From positions 1 to 64,000 of the forward strand of contig JAPKAY010000004.1 of NCBI GenBank assembly GCA_028825045.1: DNA of 64,000 bases. The letters run 5' to 3'. The notes under the pieces are model-generated. The model did no database searches and was not told where the DNA came from. It saw nothing but the letters and a program-made list of their open reading frames with translations. Below are positions 45,950-56,563 of the stretch, piece after piece; position 1 is the first letter of the stretch, and every line of letters starts with the position of its first letter. A program made the position numbers and the translations under genes. Source of the DNA: Halioglobus sp. (lineage in GTDB: Bacteria > Pseudomonadota > Gammaproteobacteria > Pseudomonadales > Halieaceae).

Positions 45950-46034
45950 TTAGGTAGCAAGCCGCTGGACGCGGTGACTGCCTGGGGAGTTCCTCCCGAC
46001 TTAACGCCAACAGATATTACGTCAAGGATGATGT

Positions 46035-46940
46035 ATGAATGTTGTTCAAGCAAAAGCTGCCGCCGAGGCTGTTGGCGCATCGGTTGTGACCATCGATGAT
46101 GAGCGCTATCCTCCGCTGCTGCGGGAGATATATGATCCCCCCCCCCTGTTGTATACTCGCGGCGACACCGCATCGTTACTGCTGCCCCAGCTGGCGGTGG
46201 TAGGCAGTCGACGCGCAAGCCCCGCAGGCTTGCGACTCGCACAGAATCTTTGTGGTGAGTTAACGCGAGCCGGGCTGAATATCTGCTCTGGCCTGGCACT
46301 GGGAATTGACGGTGCGGCCCATCGTGGTGCTATTGCAGCGGGCGGAAAAAGTGTTGCAGTAATGGCCACAGGAATAGACGCAGTCTATCCTCAGCGCCAC
46401 CGGAGCCTGGCTGCAGAGCTGGAACAATCTGGATGTTTGGTGACAGAGTTTCCTCCTGGGACAACGCCTGCGAGATACAACTTTCCCAAGCGCAATCGGA
46501 TTATTAGCGGTCTGTCTCTGGGTGTGCTGGTGGTTGAAGCGGCGCTGCCCAGTGGTTCATTGATTACCGCAGGCACAGGAATGGAGCAGGGGCGCGAGGT
46601 CTTTGCCATGCCCTGGTCGATGCTTCATGAGGGCGGCCGCGGCTGCCTGCAATTGATCCGCGACGGCGCTAAAATGGTGCTGCACGTCGACGATATACTT
46701 GAAGAACTTGGGCCTCTGTACACCGTGCACCAGGGCCATGCCGCGACGGTATCAGGCGACCGCGAAACCGTGTCAGCGGACACCTCCTGGTTGTTACCGC
46801 TAGTGGGGTTTGAGGTGGCTTCACTGGATGAGCTGGTGCGGCGCAGTGCCCGTCCCGTTGCACAAGTACTGGGAGAGCTTTCCGCCCTGGAGCTGACAGG
46901 ACAGGTAGTGCGGACGGCAGGGGGCTATATTCACTGCTGA
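46035..46940 (+). CDS. dprA: DNA-processing protein DprA, short N-terminus
   Basis: Loads RecA on incoming single-stranded DNA during natural transformation. The Rossmann core is intact, with VVGSRRASPAGLRLAQNL, GLALGIDGAAHRGA and NFPKRNRIISGLS. The C-terminal winged-helix region (about residues 250-300) is also present. The protein has only 301 residues and lacks the usual N-terminal SAM-like domain. A stop codon lies two codons before the ATG, and AAGGA precedes the ATG, so the start looks genuine. A run of ten C (46137-46146) codes the three Pro near residue 36. Confidence 0.93.
   Translation: MNVVQAKAAAEAVGASVVTIDDERYPPLLREIYDPPPLLYTRGDTASLLLPQLAVVGSRRASPAGLRLAQNLCGELTRAGLNICSGLALGIDGAAHRGAIAAGGKSVAVMATGIDAVYPQRHRSLAAELEQSGCLVTEFPPGTTPARYNFPKRNRIISGLSLGVLVVEAALPSGSLITAGTGMEQGREVFAMPWSMLHEGGRGCLQLIRDGAKMVLHVDDILEELGPLYTVHQGHAATVSGDRETVSADTSWLLPLVGFEVASLDELVRRSARPVAQVLGELSALELTGQVVRTAGGYIHC
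46137..46146 (+). repeat. Ten-C homopolymer inside dprA
   Basis: Ten consecutive C residues fall in codons 35-38 of dprA. Tracts of this length are prone to slippage in replication and in sequencing. A change by one base would end the protein early. Confidence 0.85.
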
Positions 46941-47036
46941 GCGCGTGGAACTTGCAAAGTCCTTCTCAGTTGGTTAAGTTTTGCGTTTTTTCGGTTGTAG
47001 CGTGCGCGCTATCGCCGGTTTGAGAGGAGTTTATCA

Positions 47037-47540
47037 ATGAGCAAACCCTTTGTGGCGATAGTGATGGGCTCGGATTCCGATCTGCCCGTTATGGAAGCAA
47101 GCTTCGATATTCTGCGAACTTTTGGTGTGGCGTTTGAGGCGCAAATCACCTCGGCACATCGCACACCCGAAGCCACTAAAACCTATGTACAGGACGCCGA
47201 AAAACGCGGCTGTGGCGTTTTTATCGCAGCGGCAGGCATGGCGGCCCACCTGGCGGGCGCGGTTTCCGCGACCACCGTTAAGCCGGTTATCGGTGTGCCT
47301 ATGAATGCGTCCCTCGATGGGCTCGACGCCTTACTATCCACGGTACAAATGCCCGCGGGTATACCTGTCGCCACCGTTGCTATCGGTAAAGCGGGCGCAA
47401 AAAATGCGGCCTATCTGGCGGTGCAGATGCTCTCATTAGCTGACCCTTCGCTGGCACAAAAACTGCGAGACGAGCGCCACGCCAATGCTGAGCAAATCTA
47501 CTCTAAAAATGCCGCTTTGCAGGAACAGTTAAAAGGCTGA
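47037..47540 (+). CDS. purE: N5-carboxyaminoimidazole ribonucleotide mutase
   Basis: Purine biosynthesis step from N5-CAIR to CAIR. The motifs VMGSDSDLPVM, SAHRTPEAT and FIAAAGMAAHLAG identify class I PurE with its active-site Ser and His. GAGAGGAG lies 8 bases upstream of the ATG. Length is 167 residues. purK, its usual partner, is not next to it. tsaC starts 2 bases after its stop. Confidence 0.97.
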   Translation: MSKPFVAIVMGSDSDLPVMEASFDILRTFGVAFEAQITSAHRTPEATKTYVQDAEKRGCGVFIAAAGMAAHLAGAVSATTVKPVIGVPMNASLDGLDALLSTVQMPAGIPVATVAIGKAGAKNAAYLAVQMLSLADPSLAQKLRDERHANAEQIYSKNAALQEQLKG

Positions 47541-47542
47541 CT

Positions 47543-48109
47543 TTGTCGTACTCACCCGGCTCGACACGCCTCCGCCCTGCCCTGAAGGCACTACTGCATA
47601 GTGGTGTGGTCGCATGTCCCACCGAGGCGGTGTGGGGCCTCAGTTGTGATCCATACAACGAGCGAGCAGTCGACCGATTGCTGGCCCTGAAAAACCGACC
47701 CCCATCCAAGGGCCTGATTCTGGTTGCGGCGAGTCAGCACCAGTTCGACTTTTTGTTGTCCGATTTGAGCTCGCAGGCGAGCGACACACTCGCGGCCAGC
47801 TGGCCAGGCCCGGTCACGTGGGTAGTACCACATCACGGCCGTGTACCTCCGTGGGTTTCTGGCGGGCACGATACCGTGGCGGTTCGAGTTAGTAATCATC
47901 CGGTTGTCAGTGCGCTGTGCACGGCCTGGGGAGGGCCTCTGGTCTCCACTTCGGCAAACCCCGCGGGAGCCCGCCCGGCCCGGGAAGCGTTTCAGGTGAG
48001 GCGCTATTTTGGTGACCTCCTGGACTGCCTCCTTCCCGGTAGCGTCGGTAATTCAGAGCGCACAACGATTATTCGTAATCTGATGACTGGGCAAATACTT
48101 CGCAACTAG
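47543..48109 (+). CDS. tsaC: Threonylcarbamoyl-AMP synthase
   Basis: Makes threonylcarbamoyl-AMP for t6A37 modification of ANN-decoding tRNAs. The signature VACPTEAVWGLSCDP near residues 28-42 and the motif KNRPPSKGLILVA are present. SWPGPVTWVVP and LVSTSANPAG follow. It starts with TTG directly behind purE. Length is 188 residues, and the C-terminal tail is short as in the YrdC/TsaC type rather than the long Sua5 type. Confidence 0.95.
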   Translation: MSYSPGSTRLRPALKALLHSGVVACPTEAVWGLSCDPYNERAVDRLLALKNRPPSKGLILVAASQHQFDFLLSDLSSQASDTLAASWPGPVTWVVPHHGRVPPWVSGGHDTVAVRVSNHPVVSALCTAWGGPLVSTSANPAGARPAREAFQVRRYFGDLLDCLLPGSVGNSERTTIIRNLMTGQILRN

Positions 48110-49932
<1,823 letters not shown>

Positions 49933-49939
49933 GGGCACT

Positions 49940-50506
49940 TTAGCCGGAGGCCAACTCAAGTTCCGCGATGTGGAGATCCTTCAGTTTCACATAATGGCCG
50001 GCGCTGTAGATAAAGTAGGCCAACTCTTTTTCGCTCAGAGGTCGCACCTCACGTGCGGGGCTACCGGCATAGAGAAAACCACTGCGCAATTGTTTTCCGG
50101 GCGTGATCAGTGCGCCTGCTGCGATAACGACATCGTCTTCTACCACAGCGCCGTCCATGACAGTGGCGGACATTCCTACCAGCACCCGATGACCAATTTG
50201 ACACCCGTGCAGGGTGGCGCTGTGGCCGATCGTCACATCACTGCCGATACTCAACGGCCAGCCATTTGCGTTATAGGGGCCGGCGTGGGTGATGTGCAAG
50301 ATACAACCGTCCTGAACATTGGTTCTGTCGCCGACAGTAATCTGGTGCATATCGCCGCGAATGGCGACCTGCGGCCACACGGAAACATCATCGCCCAGCA
50401 CCACCTCCCCCAGCACTAAAGCGCTGGGGTCGATTAATACACGTTGGCCAATATCGGGGACTTTCCCCTGAAAATTGCGCAGGCTTAGAGGCGTATAATG
50501 CTGCAT
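49940..50506 (-). CDS. Gamma-carbonic-anhydrase-like hexapeptide-repeat protein
   Basis: Left-handed beta-helix protein of the YrdA/PaaY/CamH group. Metal-site His residues fit in RGDMHQITVGDRTNVQDG, LHITHAGP and IGHSATLHGCQIGH. The key Glu residues of archaeal Cam are not all visible, so carbonic anhydrase activity is uncertain. Length is 188 residues. The homologue next to aroE in E. coli (yrdA) supports the same identity. Confidence 0.9.
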   Translation of the reverse strand: MQHYTPLSLRNFQGKVPDIGQRVLIDPSALVLGEVVLGDDVSVWPQVAIRGDMHQITVGDRTNVQDGCILHITHAGPYNANGWPLSIGSDVTIGHSATLHGCQIGHRVLVGMSATVMDGAVVEDDVVIAAGALITPGKQLRSGFLYAGSPAREVRPLSEKELAYFIYSAGHYVKLKDLHIAELELASG

Positions 50507-50596
50507 GGTCGGTGACTCATTGTGGGTATTTGCCTGCTACAATAGCTAGCCCTCTAACCGCTGGCCAGACCTGGATTGAATCACGGAGATCGAATT

Positions 50597-50890
50597 ATGC
50601 AGAATAGTGGTGGCCGTCGCCGCTTTATTGCTGGCGCAGTGTGTCCCCGCTGCGCGCTGATGGACAAGGTTGTTGTCGACCTGGATTCAGACCAGCGGGT
50701 TTGTGTGAGCTGCGGTTTCAGTGAGGAGCGTCCCGGTGTTCCGGCGGTGGGTCCAGGGTCGGTTGTTACGCCGGAGGCCTCAGAGCTTGCTACACGGGTG
50801 AGTCGTGCCTCAGCCAGGCGGGTGGAGACCCCCGCGGAGGCTATTACCCTGATCGATACTGAGAAAGATCGCGATATGCCGCTCAGTTAG
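50597..50890 (+). CDS. YheV-family zinc-ribbon protein
   Basis: Small cytoplasmic protein of unknown function. The N-terminal part matches E. coli YheV: RRRFIAGAVCPRCALMD, then VCVSCGFSEE, giving a Cys4 zinc ribbon (CPRC...CVSC). The C-terminal tail is about 40 residues, longer than YheV and low in conserved features. I choose the ATG with CACGGAG 8 bases upstream. Length is 97 residues. It converges on the next gene with 3 bases between stops. Confidence 0.85.
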   Translation: MQNSGGRRRFIAGAVCPRCALMDKVVVDLDSDQRVCVSCGFSEERPGVPAVGPGSVVTPEASELATRVSRASARRVETPAEAITLIDTEKDRDMPLS

Positions 50891-50893
50891 TTG

Positions 50894-51526
50894 CTAGGAG
50901 GCGAGGCGCAGCCTGATTTGCCAGGCCGAATTAATTAAAGACTCCGCGGGTATTAGTGGGGTCAAAGTTTCCTGTGAGGCCCCAAGTGCGCGGGCCTGCT
51001 CCCAAACGTGCTCCCTGTGCAACAATCCGGACGCGGTGAATTGAACCAGCTCCTCTAGTTGGGTAGCGAACTCGTCGCCGAGCAAGTGATGCACGATAAT
51101 GTTGGCCTCAGTCATGTCTAGCGGCAATAGGGGGTGTTGTAAGTGCTTGATATGGTGGTCATTTACTTCCTCCAATAGGCGATGCGCGAGGAACGCTTCG
51201 TTTAGCACGGCGTCCAGCCCCGCATCCTGGGGCAACGCGCCCCGGGGTTGCAGGAAAGAGTCCTCTGCCAGATGCAGAAAGGGCGCTGCGTAGTCGAAAA
51301 AGCCGAACCGCTTGCTGACGGCGGTAACCAGGCGCAGGCAGCTTGGAACGCTTCGCACATAGCCGGTAATGAACGCCATTAGTGCGAAGCCAGGTTCTTT
51401 CTTAGGCAACAACAGTTTCTGCTGCAACAGCGGCAATTTGCGTTCGAGCCGCTTTCGCAAGTGATGGGTTTCGTTCTCCTCGCCCAAGGCGGCGTCGATG
51501 ATTTCCCCGATACTCAGTGACACCAT
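50894..51526 (-). CDS. Conserved protein of unknown function, helical
   Basis: I do not recognise a family. The 210 residues are mostly helical and soluble, with no signal peptide, no membrane segment and no nucleotide-binding motif. Features are a charged N-terminal part (GEENETHHLRKRLERKLP), a Leu/His-rich middle (LLEEVNDHHIKHLQHPLL) and a Leu-rich C-terminus. It is divergent from the cox operon with about 400 bases between, so it may share regulation with it. The reading frame is well filled and uses codons like its neighbours, so it is probably a real gene. Confidence 0.7.
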   Translation of the reverse strand: MVSLSIGEIIDAALGEENETHHLRKRLERKLPLLQQKLLLPKKEPGFALMAFITGYVRSVPSCLRLVTAVSKRFGFFDYAAPFLHLAEDSFLQPRGALPQDAGLDAVLNEAFLAHRLLEEVNDHHIKHLQHPLLPLDMTEANIIVHHLLGDEFATQLEELVQFTASGLLHREHVWEQARALGASQETLTPLIPAESLINSAWQIRLRLAS

Positions 51527-51925
51527 AATCGACCTGTATGCGTGTTCGATGAGGTCTCATCAGGCTAGTACATTTTTCGCATTTCGCTAGGCGTGTCTTG
51601 ACAATTTGAGAGGACAAGTGAGTTAAAGGTTAGAGGCTGTCGGCGGTGTTTTGGGCACTGCGCCGCGATGCCTGTGTGAGAGTGGGCATTAGTGCCCAGT
51701 TCCGCTATAATCCGCGCGTTTTTGTCGGCGTGGCTTGGGTTTGCGCTATCTGAAAACGTAAATCAGCTGGCAAGTTCAAGCAGATACGAGTGCTAGGGTC
51801 ACCTTCCCATCGCAGGCTTTGGCCCCGATCGATCGTTTCCAGCCCGTGCCATCGGGCAAGCTTCTGCATCATTGATTCCGAGCCAGTTAGCGGTTAACAG
51901 TTTTTATTACAGGGAGACACGGGAA
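51527..51925. other. Upstream region of the cox operon
   Basis: About 400 bases without a gene. It carries a sigma-70-type promoter near 51683-51711 and a leader of about 200 bases before the coxB ATG. In the leader GCCCG-TGCCAT-CGGGC can form a short hairpin (about 51842-51857). I see no known riboswitch. Confidence 0.55.
51683..51711 (+). promoter_or_regulatory. Probable cox operon promoter with overlapping inverted repeat
   Basis: A perfect TATAAT (51706-51711) is preceded at 17 bases by TGGGCA (51683-51688). The inverted repeat GGGCA-TTAG-TGCCC (51684-51697) covers the -35 element and spacer, a position where a regulator could block RNA polymerase. Confidence 0.6.
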
Positions 51926-53071
51926 ATGGGTTCAAAAGCGAAGTGGCTGTGCAAGCTAGCGCTTGGTCCTGTGCTGTTGCTCATGAGCGTCGTCGCCATG
52001 GCAGTTGGCGGTGAAGCAAGCGAGTACAATATGCCGCAGGGCGTTACGGCTGTCGGTCAGCAAGTCTATGACCTGCACATGATTATCCTGGGCATCTGTG
52101 TCGTTATCGGCGTACTGGTTTTTGGCGTGATGTTTTACTCCATAATCTATCACCGCAAATCGCGCGGCGTTACGCCGGCGACTTTTCATGAGAGCACCAA
52201 GGTAGAAATCGCCTGGACCGTCGTGCCCTTTTTTATTCTGATCATCATGGCCATTCCCGCCACCACCACATTACTAGAAATCTATGACACCGATAATGCG
52301 GAGTTGGACGTCGTTGTTACCGCCTATCAGTGGAAGTGGAAATACGAATATCTGAACGAAGAAGGCGAGAATGTCAGCTTCTTCAGCAATCTCGCCACAC
52401 CACAGGCAGAAATACACAACTCAGAGGCTAAAGGTGAGCACTACTTACTGGAAGTCGATGAGCCGCTGGTTCTGCCGGTCGATACAAAAGTGCGTTTTTT
52501 GGTGACAGCTAATGATGTGCTCCACTCCTGGTGGGTGCCCATGCTGGCCGTCAAGCGCGACGCCATTCCGGGTTTTATTAATGAGAGCTGGACCAAGGCG
52601 ACTGAAATAGGCGTCTATCGCGGACAGTGCGCAGAGCTTTGTGGACGCAGCCACGGGTTTATGCCGATCGTGGTCAACGTAGTCAGCAAAGAAGACTATG
52701 CGCAGTGGTTTACTGCCAAGCAGGCCGAGGCGGCAGAAACCAAGGGGTTGATGGCTAAGACATTTACGCTTGACCAGACGATGGAGCGCGGCGAAATCGT
52801 CTATGACAGTAATTGCCAGGTATGTCACGGCGCCAATGGTGAGGGTGGGGTCGGTAACGCAATCGCCGGAAGTGCAGTGGCGACCGGGGACATTGGTCAT
52901 CACCTGGATATAGGTATTGATGGCGTGTCTGGAACGGCAATGCAGGCCTTCGGCGCGCAGCTGAACGATGTCGATATGGCTGCGGTAATTACGTACCAGC
53001 GCAACGCATTTGGTAACAACATGGGCGACATCATTCAGCCCATTGATGTTTACAACCACAAAAAAGACTAA
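51926..53071 (+). CDS. coxB: Cytochrome c oxidase subunit II with C-terminal cytochrome c domain (caa3 type)
   Basis: Electron-input subunit of the heme-copper oxidase. A signal peptide ends near AMAVGGEA, and two membrane helices follow (about residues 55-80 and 95-118). The CuA domain has VLHSWWVPMLAVK and GQCAELCGRSHGFMP with all metal ligands. A fused cytochrome c domain near residue 290 carries CQVCH and the later Met. The fusion makes this a caa3-type oxidase that takes electrons from soluble cytochrome c. I choose the ATG giving MGSKAKWLCK. Length is 381 residues. Confidence 0.96.
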   Translation: MGSKAKWLCKLALGPVLLLMSVVAMAVGGEASEYNMPQGVTAVGQQVYDLHMIILGICVVIGVLVFGVMFYSIIYHRKSRGVTPATFHESTKVEIAWTVVPFFILIIMAIPATTTLLEIYDTDNAELDVVVTAYQWKWKYEYLNEEGENVSFFSNLATPQAEIHNSEAKGEHYLLEVDEPLVLPVDTKVRFLVTANDVLHSWWVPMLAVKRDAIPGFINESWTKATEIGVYRGQCAELCGRSHGFMPIVVNVVSKEDYAQWFTAKQAEAAETKGLMAKTFTLDQTMERGEIVYDSNCQVCHGANGEGGVGNAIAGSAVATGDIGHHLDIGIDGVSGTAMQAFGAQLNDVDMAAVITYQRNAFGNNMGDIIQPIDVYNHKKD

Positions 53072-53086
53072 TTGGAGGAATTAAAG

Positions 53087-54649
53087 ATGGGCGATCATCA
53101 TCACGGTCCCGCCAAGGGTCTAAGTCGGTGGCTCTTTACCACTAACCACAAAGACATCGGAACCATGTACCTCTGGTTTTCGTTTTCTATGTTTATTCTG
53201 GGCGGCGCATTCGCCATGATCATTCGCGCCGAACTGTTTCAGCCCGGCTTGCAGCTGGTTGAGCCCGGCTTTTTCAACCAAATGACTACGCTGCACGGGC
53301 TGATAATGGTGTTCGGGGCGATCATGCCCTCCTTCGTCGGATTGGCGAATTGGCTGATCCCGATGATGATCGGGGCGCCCGATATGGCACTGCCGCGCAT
53401 GAACAACTGGAGCTTTTGGATACTCCCGCCAACGTTTTTGTTATTGGCGTCAACGCTCTTTATGGAAGGCGGCGCACCGGCGGCAGGCTGGACGTTCTAC
53501 GCGCCACTGTCGACAACCTATGCCGGCCCATCAGTAACGTACTTTATTTTTTGCATTCACGTTCTTGGTCTTTCGTCCATCATGGGCTCCATCAATATCA
53601 TTGCAACTGTGATGAATATGCGGGCACCCGGCATGACTTACATGAAGATGCCATTGTTTGTCTGGACCTGGCTGATAACGGCCTTCCTGCTAGTGGCGGT
53701 GATGCCGGTATTGGCTGGTGCGGTGACCATGATGTTGATGGATGTGCACTTTAACACCAGCTTTTTCTCCGCTGCCGGTGGTGGTGATCCGGTATTGTTC
53801 CAGCACGTGTTCTGGTTCTTTGGACACCCCGAGGTTTACATCATTATTCTGCCGGCATTTGGTGTGGTTTCGCAGATTATTCCCGCGTTTTCTCGCAAGC
53901 CACTGTTTGGTTATGACTCCATGGTTTACGCCACCGCTTCTATCGCCTTCCTGTCCTTCATTGTTTGGGCGCACCACATGTATACCGTAGGTATGCCGGT
54001 AGCCGGTGAATTGTTCTTTATGTACGCCACTATGCTGATCGCGGTGCCGACCGGCGTAAAAGTGTTCAACTGGATATCCACCATGTGGCGTGGTGCCCTC
54101 TCTTTTGAGACTCCGATGCTGTTTTCCATCGGCTTCCTTATCCTGTTTACTATTGGCGGGTTTACCGGCCTGATGTTGTCGATCGCACCGGCTGACTTCC
54201 AGTATCACGATTCCTACTTCGTGGTCGCGCACTTCCACTATGTCATGGTGGCGGGAGCGGTATTTAGCATGACCGCGGCCATTTATTTCTGGCTGCCAAA
54301 GTGGTGTGGCCGTATGTACAACGAGACCATGGGTAAAACCCATTTCTGGATCTCGTTCATAGGCTTTAACTTGACCTTCTTCCCGCAGCATTTTGTGGGT
54401 CTGGCCGGCATGCCGCGGCGGATACCAGATTACGCCCTGCAGTTTGCTGATTTCAATATGATGTCCAGCATCGGGGCATTTATCTACGGTGCTTCGCAAA
54501 TCCTGTTCCTGTACAACGTGATTGCTACCATCCGTTCTGGGGATATAGTGACCGATGAGAAAGTGTGGGACGGAGCCGAAGGCCTGGAGTGGACTCTTCC
54601 CACGCCGGCGCCCTACCACACCTTTGAGACACCGCCCGCGGTGAAGTGA
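53087..54649 (+). CDS. coxA: Cytochrome c oxidase subunit I
   Basis: Catalytic subunit with the low-spin heme and the heme-CuB centre. Twelve membrane helices are expected and the sequence fits. The CuB and proton-channel motif FGHPEVYIIILPAFG carries the Glu and Tyr of A1-type oxidases. The ligands HDSYFVVAHFHYVM follow near residue 380. GGAGGAATTAAAG lies just before the chosen ATG. Length is 520 residues. Whether heme A is really present is open, because ctaA is missing from the cluster. Confidence 0.97.
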   Translation: MGDHHHGPAKGLSRWLFTTNHKDIGTMYLWFSFSMFILGGAFAMIIRAELFQPGLQLVEPGFFNQMTTLHGLIMVFGAIMPSFVGLANWLIPMMIGAPDMALPRMNNWSFWILPPTFLLLASTLFMEGGAPAAGWTFYAPLSTTYAGPSVTYFIFCIHVLGLSSIMGSINIIATVMNMRAPGMTYMKMPLFVWTWLITAFLLVAVMPVLAGAVTMMLMDVHFNTSFFSAAGGGDPVLFQHVFWFFGHPEVYIIILPAFGVVSQIIPAFSRKPLFGYDSMVYATASIAFLSFIVWAHHMYTVGMPVAGELFFMYATMLIAVPTGVKVFNWISTMWRGALSFETPMLFSIGFLILFTIGGFTGLMLSIAPADFQYHDSYFVVAHFHYVMVAGAVFSMTAAIYFWLPKWCGRMYNETMGKTHFWISFIGFNLTFFPQHFVGLAGMPRRIPDYALQFADFNMMSSIGAFIYGASQILFLYNVIATIRSGDIVTDEKVWDGAEGLEWTLPTPAPYHTFETPPAVK

Positions 54650-54660
54650 TAGGAATCTAA

Positions 54661-55221
54661 GTGCTGAAACTGAGCAACAATCCAGCTATTAACACCTCGA
54701 TCAAGTTGGTCGCGGTGGCGGTGTTTATGTTTGCTTTTGTTTTCGTTGTAATGGTGCCCCTTTACAACGTGTTGTGTGATGTCCTTGGAATTAATGGCAA
54801 AACCAGCGGGGAGGCATACACTGCAGTAGAGGTGCAGGTCGATGAGAGTCGTACAGTGTCGATTCAGTTCATTGCCACAAACAACGATGGTATGCCCTGG
54901 GACTTTGCGCCCACTAGAACGATGATGAAGGTTCACCCGGGCGCAGTGAATGACACAGTATTTTTCGCGCGCAATCCAATGCCTAATGCAATGGTCGGTC
55001 AGGCGATCCCAAGCATTTCGCCTGGTCGTGCGGCGGAGTATTTCCACAAGACAGAGTGCTTTTGTTTTAATCAGCAACCACTCGATGGTGGGGCCGAGGC
55101 GGAGTTGCCGCTTCAGTTTATAGTCGACCAGGATTTACCACGCGACATCGGTACCATCACGCTGTCGTATACGATTTTTGATGTAACGGATATGGTGAGC
55201 GGTTCAGTCGCTGCTCGCTGA
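54661..55221 (+). CDS. ctaG: Cytochrome c oxidase copper-assembly protein CtaG (Cox11)
   Basis: Delivers Cu to CuB in subunit I. One N-terminal membrane helix (residues about 15-36) is followed by a periplasmic immunoglobulin-like domain. The Cu-binding motif ECFCFNQQ lies near residue 138, and the third conserved Cys is in YNVLCDVLG. It starts with GTG. Length is 186 residues. Confidence 0.95.
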   Translation: MLKLSNNPAINTSIKLVAVAVFMFAFVFVVMVPLYNVLCDVLGINGKTSGEAYTAVEVQVDESRTVSIQFIATNNDGMPWDFAPTRTMMKVHPGAVNDTVFFARNPMPNAMVGQAIPSISPGRAAEYFHKTECFCFNQQPLDGGAEAELPLQFIVDQDLPRDIGTITLSYTIFDVTDMVSGSVAAR

Positions 55222-55264
55222 AGCGCAGGTCGGCGGACCTGCGCTCTTTAATCGGAGAAACAAC

Positions 55265-56239
55265 ATGACAAGTCAGACTTCCACAGAGTACGAAAAGTAT
55301 TACGTACCAGAGAAGAGCCGCCTGGCTATCTGCGCGACTATCGGCCTGATGCTAAGTATCTTTGGTGCCGCCAGCATCATGAATGACATGACGTTTGGTG
55401 ATCCGAATGAAGCGAGCAGCTCCTGGACCATTTTTTACTGCGGCATGTTTTTCTTTGTAGCGACGTTGTTTGCCTGGTTTCGCACCGCTATCAGAGAAAA
55501 TATCGCGGGAATGAATAGCGCTCAGCTCAAGAAGTCCTATGTGTTGGGAATGTTTTGGTTCATCTTCTCTGAGGTGATGTTCTTCCTGGCGTTCTTTGGC
55601 GCGCTATTTTATGTCCGCAATCTCGTCGGTCCCTGGCTGGCGGGAGAAGGTGATGGTGGTCGCATGAACGGAATGCTGTGGCCCGGGTTTGAATACGCAT
55701 GGCCGATGATGCAGACACCGCAGGAAGCGGTCGGTGGTGCGGCTTCACAATTGGTAGCCAATAGCGGCACGTATACCAGTCCCCATACCAGCATGGCCTT
55801 CGCTGACGCACACGTTTGGTGGCACTGGTTGCCGCTTTGGAACACGCTCATTCTGTTGTCCTCGAGTTTTACCTGTCACGTCGCACACCTGGGCATTCTT
55901 GCCGGCGACAAAAAGAAGTTTAATCTGTGGCTGGGCATCACGGTGCTACTGGGAATCATCTTCCTGTGTCTTCAAGCGCTGGAGTATTACGAGGCCTATG
56001 TCGAATTCGGTTTAACGCTGAACGCGGGTATTTATGGTTCTACCTTCTTTATGTTGACGGGCTTCCATGGCTTTCATGTTTTTATGGGAATGACCATGCT
56101 GCTAATCCAGTGGCTGCGCTCAGTGATTGGCAAGCAGTTCACGGCGGAGGACCACTTCGGTTTTGAAGCGTCCAGCTGGTACTGGCACTTTGTGGATGTG
56201 GTGTGGGTGTTCCTGTTCCTGTTCGTCTATATTCTTTAG
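55265..56239 (+). CDS. coxC: Cytochrome c oxidase subunit III
   Basis: Non-redox subunit supporting oxidase stability and proton uptake. It has seven membrane helices, with the family motifs FWFIFSEVMFFLAFFGALF and TGFHGFHVFMG and an ending typical of SSWYWHFVDVVWVFLF. A hydrophilic stretch of about 60 residues (near 120-180, Gly/Met/Pro-rich) sits between helices. The protein is 324 residues, somewhat longer than mitochondrial-type subunits. Confidence 0.97.
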   Translation: MTSQTSTEYEKYYVPEKSRLAICATIGLMLSIFGAASIMNDMTFGDPNEASSSWTIFYCGMFFFVATLFAWFRTAIRENIAGMNSAQLKKSYVLGMFWFIFSEVMFFLAFFGALFYVRNLVGPWLAGEGDGGRMNGMLWPGFEYAWPMMQTPQEAVGGAASQLVANSGTYTSPHTSMAFADAHVWWHWLPLWNTLILLSSSFTCHVAHLGILAGDKKKFNLWLGITVLLGIIFLCLQALEYYEAYVEFGLTLNAGIYGSTFFMLTGFHGFHVFMGMTMLLIQWLRSVIGKQFTAEDHFGFEASSWYWHFVDVVWVFLFLFVYIL

Positions 56240-56274
56240 AGTGCTTACGGCCCTCATTTTGGGGGTGCCGTTGG

Positions 56275-56496
56275 CTACGGCGCCGCATCCCAGGGATTTA
56301 AATGACCCAATTGGCCGGTGGCGACACCGTAGATGATCAGAGCCATAAGCGCGGCGGCGATACACAGCCTGATACCCAGAGAATGGAATGTTCGCCGTTT
56401 CTGTTTGTTCCCCTGGTCCAGCATCAAAAAGTAGAACCCGCTTCCCAGGCTGGCGACCAGCGCCAGCATCAATAGTACAATTGCAGCTTTTAACAA
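56275..56496 (-). CDS. Twin-transmembrane protein of the DUF2909 type
   Basis: Small membrane protein with two hydrophobic helices (residues about 3-25 and 42-62) joined by a basic loop (QGNKQKRRTF). It lies on the opposite strand between coxC and surf1, the same place as its homologue in Pseudomonas cox clusters, which suggests a role in oxidase assembly. The function is not known. Length is 73 residues. Confidence 0.85.
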   Translation of the reverse strand: MLKAAIVLLMLALVASLGSGFYFLMLDQGNKQKRRTFHSLGIRLCIAAALMALIIYGVATGQLGHLNPWDAAP

Positions 56497-56563
56497 TGGA
56501 TGTCTCCTTCAACAGTCCGGTGCAGTATAAACCAGACACAGTTTTTTGCGCCGGAGTGGGATA

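Noticed and set aside
53690..54619. 309-codon open frame antisense to coxA
   Set aside because: CoxA is certain here. The antisense frame is His- and Gly-rich and low in structure, as expected for a mirror of codon bias.
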